From Aliidongia dinghuensis (GTDB taxonomy: Bacteria; Pseudomonadota; Alphaproteobacteria; ATCC43930; CGMCC-115725): a stretch of DNA of 64,000 nt. A program made the translations under genes and the position numbers. Position 1 is the stretch's first letter. Each line of letters starts with the position of its first letter. The stretch spans positions 1 to 64,000 of the forward strand of contig NZ_BMJQ01000005.1 in assembly GCF_014643535.1 (NCBI RefSeq), written 5' to 3'. The notes below the pieces were generated by a model, which made no database searches, was not told the origin of the DNA, and was given only the letters and a program-made list of their open reading frames with translations. Below are positions 60,711 to 64,000 of this stretch, one piece after another.

Positions 60711-62809
60711 CAGTGGGCTCCCAGTTCGATGACGGCATCCAAGGCATAGGCGCCTTCGCCCGCCGGCAGCGCCACGACCGGGTTGAGGTCGATCGACGTG
60801 AGCCGAGGGCCCGCCTGGTACGCCAGCACGGATAGCCGCGCCAGCATGCGTGCCAGCGCCGGGATGTCGGCCGGCGGCCGGCCGCGGGCGCCCAACAGCA
60901 AGGGGGCCGCCTTGATGCTGCGGATCATCTCGTCGGCGACATCCTCGCCGAACGGGCAGCGCCGGAACGCGACGTCGCGCATCACCTCGACGAAGATGCC
61001 GCCGAGGCCGAACATGGCGATCGGCCCGAACACCGGGTCGCGGTGGATGCCGAGGATGCATTCGACGCCGCCGTTCAGCTGCTTGGCGACCAGCACGCCC
61101 TCGAGGCGCGCGTCGGGCGCGTGGTGGCGTGCGCGCTCGATCAACAGGGCGAACCCGGCGCGGACATCGTCCGCCGTCGCGACGTCGAGCAGCACGCCGC
61201 CGATCTCCGACTTGTGCAGGATGTCCGGCGACAGGATTTTCATCACGACCGGGAAGCCAAAGGCGCTGGCGGCCTCGACTGCGGCCTCGGCCGTGGTGCA
61301 GGCGCGCTCCGGCGCCGCCGCGATGCCGGCCTCGGCCAAGAGCCGCTTTGCTTCGGCCTCGTTCGGCGTCTCGGCCGGCAGCGTGATCGGCGGCACATCG
61401 GGCGGCGGCAGGCCGGGTTCGTGCGCGAAGGCCGCGCCGAACTTGCCCATGGCGGCGATCGCGACGGTCGCGCGCGTCGGGTCGCCATAGACGCTGAAGC
61501 CCTCCGCCTCGTAGCCGGCGACGAGCTCGGGCGAGGCCAGGACCGAGAGCACATAGAGCCGATCGGGATGGCGGGTGCGCACGCCGCCCAGCTCGCGCCT
61601 AAGGCCGGACGCGATCGACGCCGCCCAACCGGTATGGGTGAAGAAGGCGAGCACGGACGAATAGTCGCCGTCGGCAACCATCGCCTCGGTGAACTGGCCG
61701 ACCAGCGAAATGTCGTTCAGGGCCTGGGCCGTGCAATCGACCGGATTGGCCGGGGCCGCGTAGGGCAGCAGCCGGGTCAGCCGCTCCTGTGCGGCGACCG
61801 GCATCGGCGGCATGGCGAGCCCTAGCTCCTCGGCAGCGTCGCTCACCAGCACGCCGGCGCCGCCCGAAACCGTGATGACGCCCAGCGTGTTGCGCGCCGG
61901 ATAGATGCGCCGGGTCGCGAGCTGGGCGATATCGAGCAGCTCCTCGGTCGTGCGCGCCCGCACGGCACCATATTCGGCCAGCACCGCATCGGTCACCGCG
62001 TCGTCGCCGGCGATGGAGGCGGTGTGCGAGCGGGCGGCCGCCTGGCCGAGGCGGCTGCGGCCGACCTTCATGACGACAACTGGTTTCTTGGCCGCACGCG
62101 CCGCCTCGAGGGCGGCCAAGAAGCTCTCGGCATCACGGATGCCCTCGAGATAGGCGGTAATCACGTCGATGTCCGGGTCCTCGGCCATCCAGCCGATGAC
62201 GTCGCCGACCGTGACGTCGGCCTCGTTGCCGGTGGTGACGCAGACCGGCGTGCCGAGCCGCCGCTCGCGCGCGACGGCGAAGACGTGGGTGCCATAGGCG
62301 CCCGACTGGCTCGCGATGCCGATGCGACCCGGCGGCGGATAGCCGGTCTCGAGGCTGGCCGAGAAGATGCCATAGAAGCCGATGCGGTCGTTGAAGGCGC
62401 CGAGCGCGTTCGGGCCCAAAAGCCGCATGCCGCCCACGCGCGCGGCCGCGGCCATGCGCGCCTGGAGGGCGGCACCCTCGGCACCGACCTCGGCGAACGC
62501 GGCGGAAAACACGATCGCGCCCTTGACGCCGCGTCCTGCCAATTCTTCGACCGCCGCGACCGCCGCCTCGGCCGGTACGGCGACGATCGCCACGTCCGGC
62601 ACCTCGGGCAGGTCGGCGATCGACGCGAAGGCCGGCAGGTCCTGGACCGTCGCCCGGTTCGGGTTGACCGGCATGATCCGGCCTTGGAAGCCGCGCCGCA
62701 GCATGGCGGCGATCGGCCGGCCCCCGATGCGCGTCGGATCGCTCGACGCGCCGATGATGGCGACCGAGCGTGGCGCCAGGAGGCCGGTGAGGCTGGAGAA
62801 CCGCTCCAT
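60710..62809 (-). CDS. acetate--CoA ligase (ADP-forming)-type acyl-CoA synthetase
   Basis: A 699-residue fused ligase. The N-terminal CoA-binding Rossmann domain has LAPRSVAIIGASSDPTRIGG and GIASQSGAYG. The ligase-CoA domain has the phospho-histidine region AAARSHTASIAGDDAV. The ATP-grasp domain is at the C-terminus (FGFPVVMKILSPDILHKSEI, GGIFVEVMRDVAFR). Such enzymes use nucleotide triphosphate to form an acyl-CoA and ADP. It is the probable entry activator for this operon, replacing the AMP-forming ligase of the first cluster. Confidence 0.88.
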   Translation of the reverse strand: MERFSSLTGLLAPRSVAIIGASSDPTRIGGRPIAAMLRRGFQGRIMPVNPNRATVQDLPAFASIADLPEVPDVAIVAVPAEAAVAAVEELAGRGVKGAIVFSAAFAEVGAEGAALQARMAAAARVGGMRLLGPNALGAFNDRIGFYGIFSASLETGYPPPGRIGIASQSGAYGTHVFAVARERRLGTPVCVTTGNEADVTVGDVIGWMAEDPDIDVITAYLEGIRDAESFLAALEAARAAKKPVVVMKVGRSRLGQAAARSHTASIAGDDAVTDAVLAEYGAVRARTTEELLDIAQLATRRIYPARNTLGVITVSGGAGVLVSDAAEELGLAMPPMPVAAQERLTRLLPYAAPANPVDCTAQALNDISLVGQFTEAMVADGDYSSVLAFFTHTGWAASIASGLRRELGGVRTRHPDRLYVLSVLASPELVAGYEAEGFSVYGDPTRATVAIAAMGKFGAAFAHEPGLPPPDVPPITLPAETPNEAEAKRLLAEAGIAAAPERACTTAEAAVEAASAFGFPVVMKILSPDILHKSEIGGVLLDVATADDVRAGFALLIERARHHAPDARLEGVLVAKQLNGGVECILGIHRDPVFGPIAMFGLGGIFVEVMRDVAFRRCPFGEDVADEMIRSIKAAPLLLGARGRPPADIPALARMLARLSVLAYQAGPRLTSIDLNPVVALPAGEGAYALDAVIELGAH

Positions 62810-62829
62810 GGCGCTAGTTCCTTCCTTCT

Positions 62830-62857
62830 CCCTCTCCGCCCCGAAGGGCGGAGAGGG
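62830..62857. terminator. 12-bp stem-loop between operon genes
   Basis: CCCTCTCCGCCC and GGGCGGAGAGGG pair perfectly with a CGAA loop, in the 76-bp gap between the thiolase-like gene and the ligase gene. There is no T-run in the minus direction, so it may be an mRNA-stabilising or dispersed palindromic repeat rather than a terminator. Confidence 0.5.
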
Positions 62858-62885
62858 ACTTTTCGGCAGATCCAGCCCGCATCGC

Positions 62886-64000
62886 CTACAGCGCCGCGTC
62901 GCTGCCGAGCAGCGCGGTCACCTGGCTCGACAGCGTGCCGCCATTGCCGTGGCAGAGGGCGATGTCGCACTTCTTTAGCTGGCGCTCGCCCGCCTGGCCG
63001 CGCAGCTGGGTCACGGCCTCGATGATCAGGAACATGCCGTACATGCCCGGATGCACGCAGGAGAGCCCGCCGCCGTTGGTGTTGACCGCGAGCCGGCCGC
63101 TGGGCGCGATGGCACCGTCGGCGACGAACCTTCCGCCCTCGCCCTTCGGGCAGAAGCCCAGGTCTTCGAGGAACAGGATCGTGTTGATGGTGAAGGCGTC
63201 GTAGAGCATCACCAAGTCGACGTCTGGCTGTGCCAGGCCCGCCATGGCGAAGGCGCGCGGACCGCTGTCGGAGGCGGCGGTCACCGTCAGGTCCGGCATC
63301 TGGGCGATCGAGCGATGCCATTGCGCGCCGGCGCCGCCGAGGAAATAAGCGGGCTTATGCTTAAGGTCTCGCGCCCGGTTGGCACGTACCATGACGCAGG
63401 CGCCGCCGCCGTCGGTGACGAGGCAGATGTCGCGGGTGGTGAGCGGATCGCTGATCATGCGGCTCGCGAGCACGTCGTCGCGGGAGAGCGGCCCGCGGGC
63501 GAAGGCGGCGGGGTTGAGGTTGGCCCAGGCGCGCGCCGCGACCGCGACGTCGGCCAGCATCGCGCGCGTCGTGCCGTATTGATGCATATGCCGGCTCGCC
63601 GCCAGCGCATAGGCGGTGATCGGGTGGCGCGGCCGAAAGGGCGTCTCGTGCCATTGCGGCTCGCTCATCGAGACGAGCCGGCCGCCGGCCGTGCGCTGGT
63701 TCGAGCCGTAGCAGATGAGCGCCGCATCGCAGAGCCCGGCGTCGAGCGCCAGCGCCGCCTGCAGCAGATGCATCTCGAAGCTCGAGCCGCCGACGTTCGT
63801 GCCGTCGAAGAAGCGCGGTTTCACGCCCAGGTATTCAGCGACCGAGAGCGTCGGGAAGGCATGGGTGCTGGTCGCGGCGAACAGGCCGTCGATGTCGGCG
63901 AGCTTCAGGCCCGCGTCCGCGATCGCGGCGAGCGACGCCTCGGCCAGAAGCTCGATCGCGGTCCGGCCGGGCGCCTCGCCGGTGCCGGCCGTGCCGATGC
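62886..64000 (-). CDS. thiolase-family protein (lipid-transfer/acetyl-CoA acetyltransferase-like), 5' end outside the window
   Basis: At least 370 residues are visible before the frame leaves the right edge. Family blocks: GLFAATSTHAFPTLSVAEYL, FFDGTNVGGSSFEMHLLQAA, DALDGTFYG-like YDAFTINTILFLEDLGF, NTNGGGLSCVHPGMYGM and LCHGNGGTLSSQV. The nucleophile cysteine position seems to be replaced by Ser/Gly (TNVGGSSFE). This is typical of the SCP2/thiolase-like branch, which often acts with a DUF35 OB-fold partner. It probably releases the terminal acyl group in this pathway. Confidence 0.82.
   Translation of the reverse strand, partial: IGTAGTGEAPGRTAIELLAEASLAAIADAGLKLADIDGLFAATSTHAFPTLSVAEYLGVKPRFFDGTNVGGSSFEMHLLQAALALDAGLCDAALICYGSNQRTAGGRLVSMSEPQWHETPFRPRHPITAYALAASRHMHQYGTTRAMLADVAVAARAWANLNPAAFARGPLSRDDVLASRMISDPLTTRDICLVTDGGGACVMVRANRARDLKHKPAYFLGGAGAQWHRSIAQMPDLTVTAASDSGPRAFAMAGLAQPDVDLVMLYDAFTINTILFLEDLGFCPKGEGGRFVADGAIAPSGRLAVNTNGGGLSCVHPGMYGMFLIIEAVTQLRGQAGERQLKKCDIALCHGNGGTLSSQVTALLGSDAAL

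Overview
The window is high-GC DNA from a proteobacterium, most likely an alphaproteobacterium of Rhodospirillales type. Supporting signs are a DUF1150 protein, a CCA-encoding tRNA-Gly(GCC) 3' end, many acyl-CoA catabolic operons with GntR, IclR and LysR regulators, and paired Peripla_BP_6 binding proteins. The species assignment is inference only. No complete rRNA or tRNA gene and no CRISPR array was seen.

Region 1 (1-5981) looks like the right end of an integrative element. It holds an IS21-type terminus, a type I-like modification pair (S half-subunit and M, no R visible), a DUF3800 nuclease-like protein, a winged-helix protein with a palindrome-rich upstream region, and a tyrosine recombinase. 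The recombinase sits next to a 3' half-copy of tRNA-Gly(GCC), which is the likely attachment site. Region 2 (6173-8390) is a defence or stress islet: a DUF433/DUF5615 toxin-antitoxin pair, and a Mrr-like protein with a degenerate catalytic motif followed by a tiny overlapping ORF.

Region 3 (8431-25300) is accessory catabolism: a luciferase-like flavin monooxygenase, LysR regulators, DUF1330, SDR, MBL-fold and MDR enzymes, then citrate-lyase-like alpha and beta proteins, an aldehyde dehydrogenase and an AAHS-type MFS transporter. It carries gene debris: an IS110 fragment, a broken fumarase and an IS91 scrap. Region 4 (25320-35737) is a beta-oxidation-like operon set ending in a GntR/FCD regulator. 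Near-identical TTGTCSGACAA palindromes lie in front of three of its transcription units, including the regulator itself, so a small autoregulated regulon is likely.

Region 5 (35949-50142) is the most unusual part. It encodes exported and envelope proteins: two tandem DUF4399 proteins, a caspase-like/FGE-sulfatase fusion, a CsgG-like DUF4384 lipoprotein, an OmpA-family protein and several small secreted proteins, one made of five 35-residue repeats. These are interleaved with a complete cyclic-nucleotide circuit: a CHASE2 cyclase, a Crp-type regulator and a cyclic-nucleotide-binding MscS channel. CRP-like palindromes sit in the two divergent promoter regions. I read it as a cAMP-controlled envelope or surface-fibre system; this is a hypothesis.

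Region 6 (50403-53781) has miscellaneous genes: an AT-richer YdeI-like gene, an exported alpha/beta hydrolase with an altered nucleophile, and a D-cysteine desulfhydrase-like enzyme. Region 7 (53785-64000) is a second acyl-CoA degradation operon on the minus strand, controlled by an IclR regulator. It has overlapping genes and an orphan binding protein paralogous to the one in region 4, and the first gene runs off the right edge.
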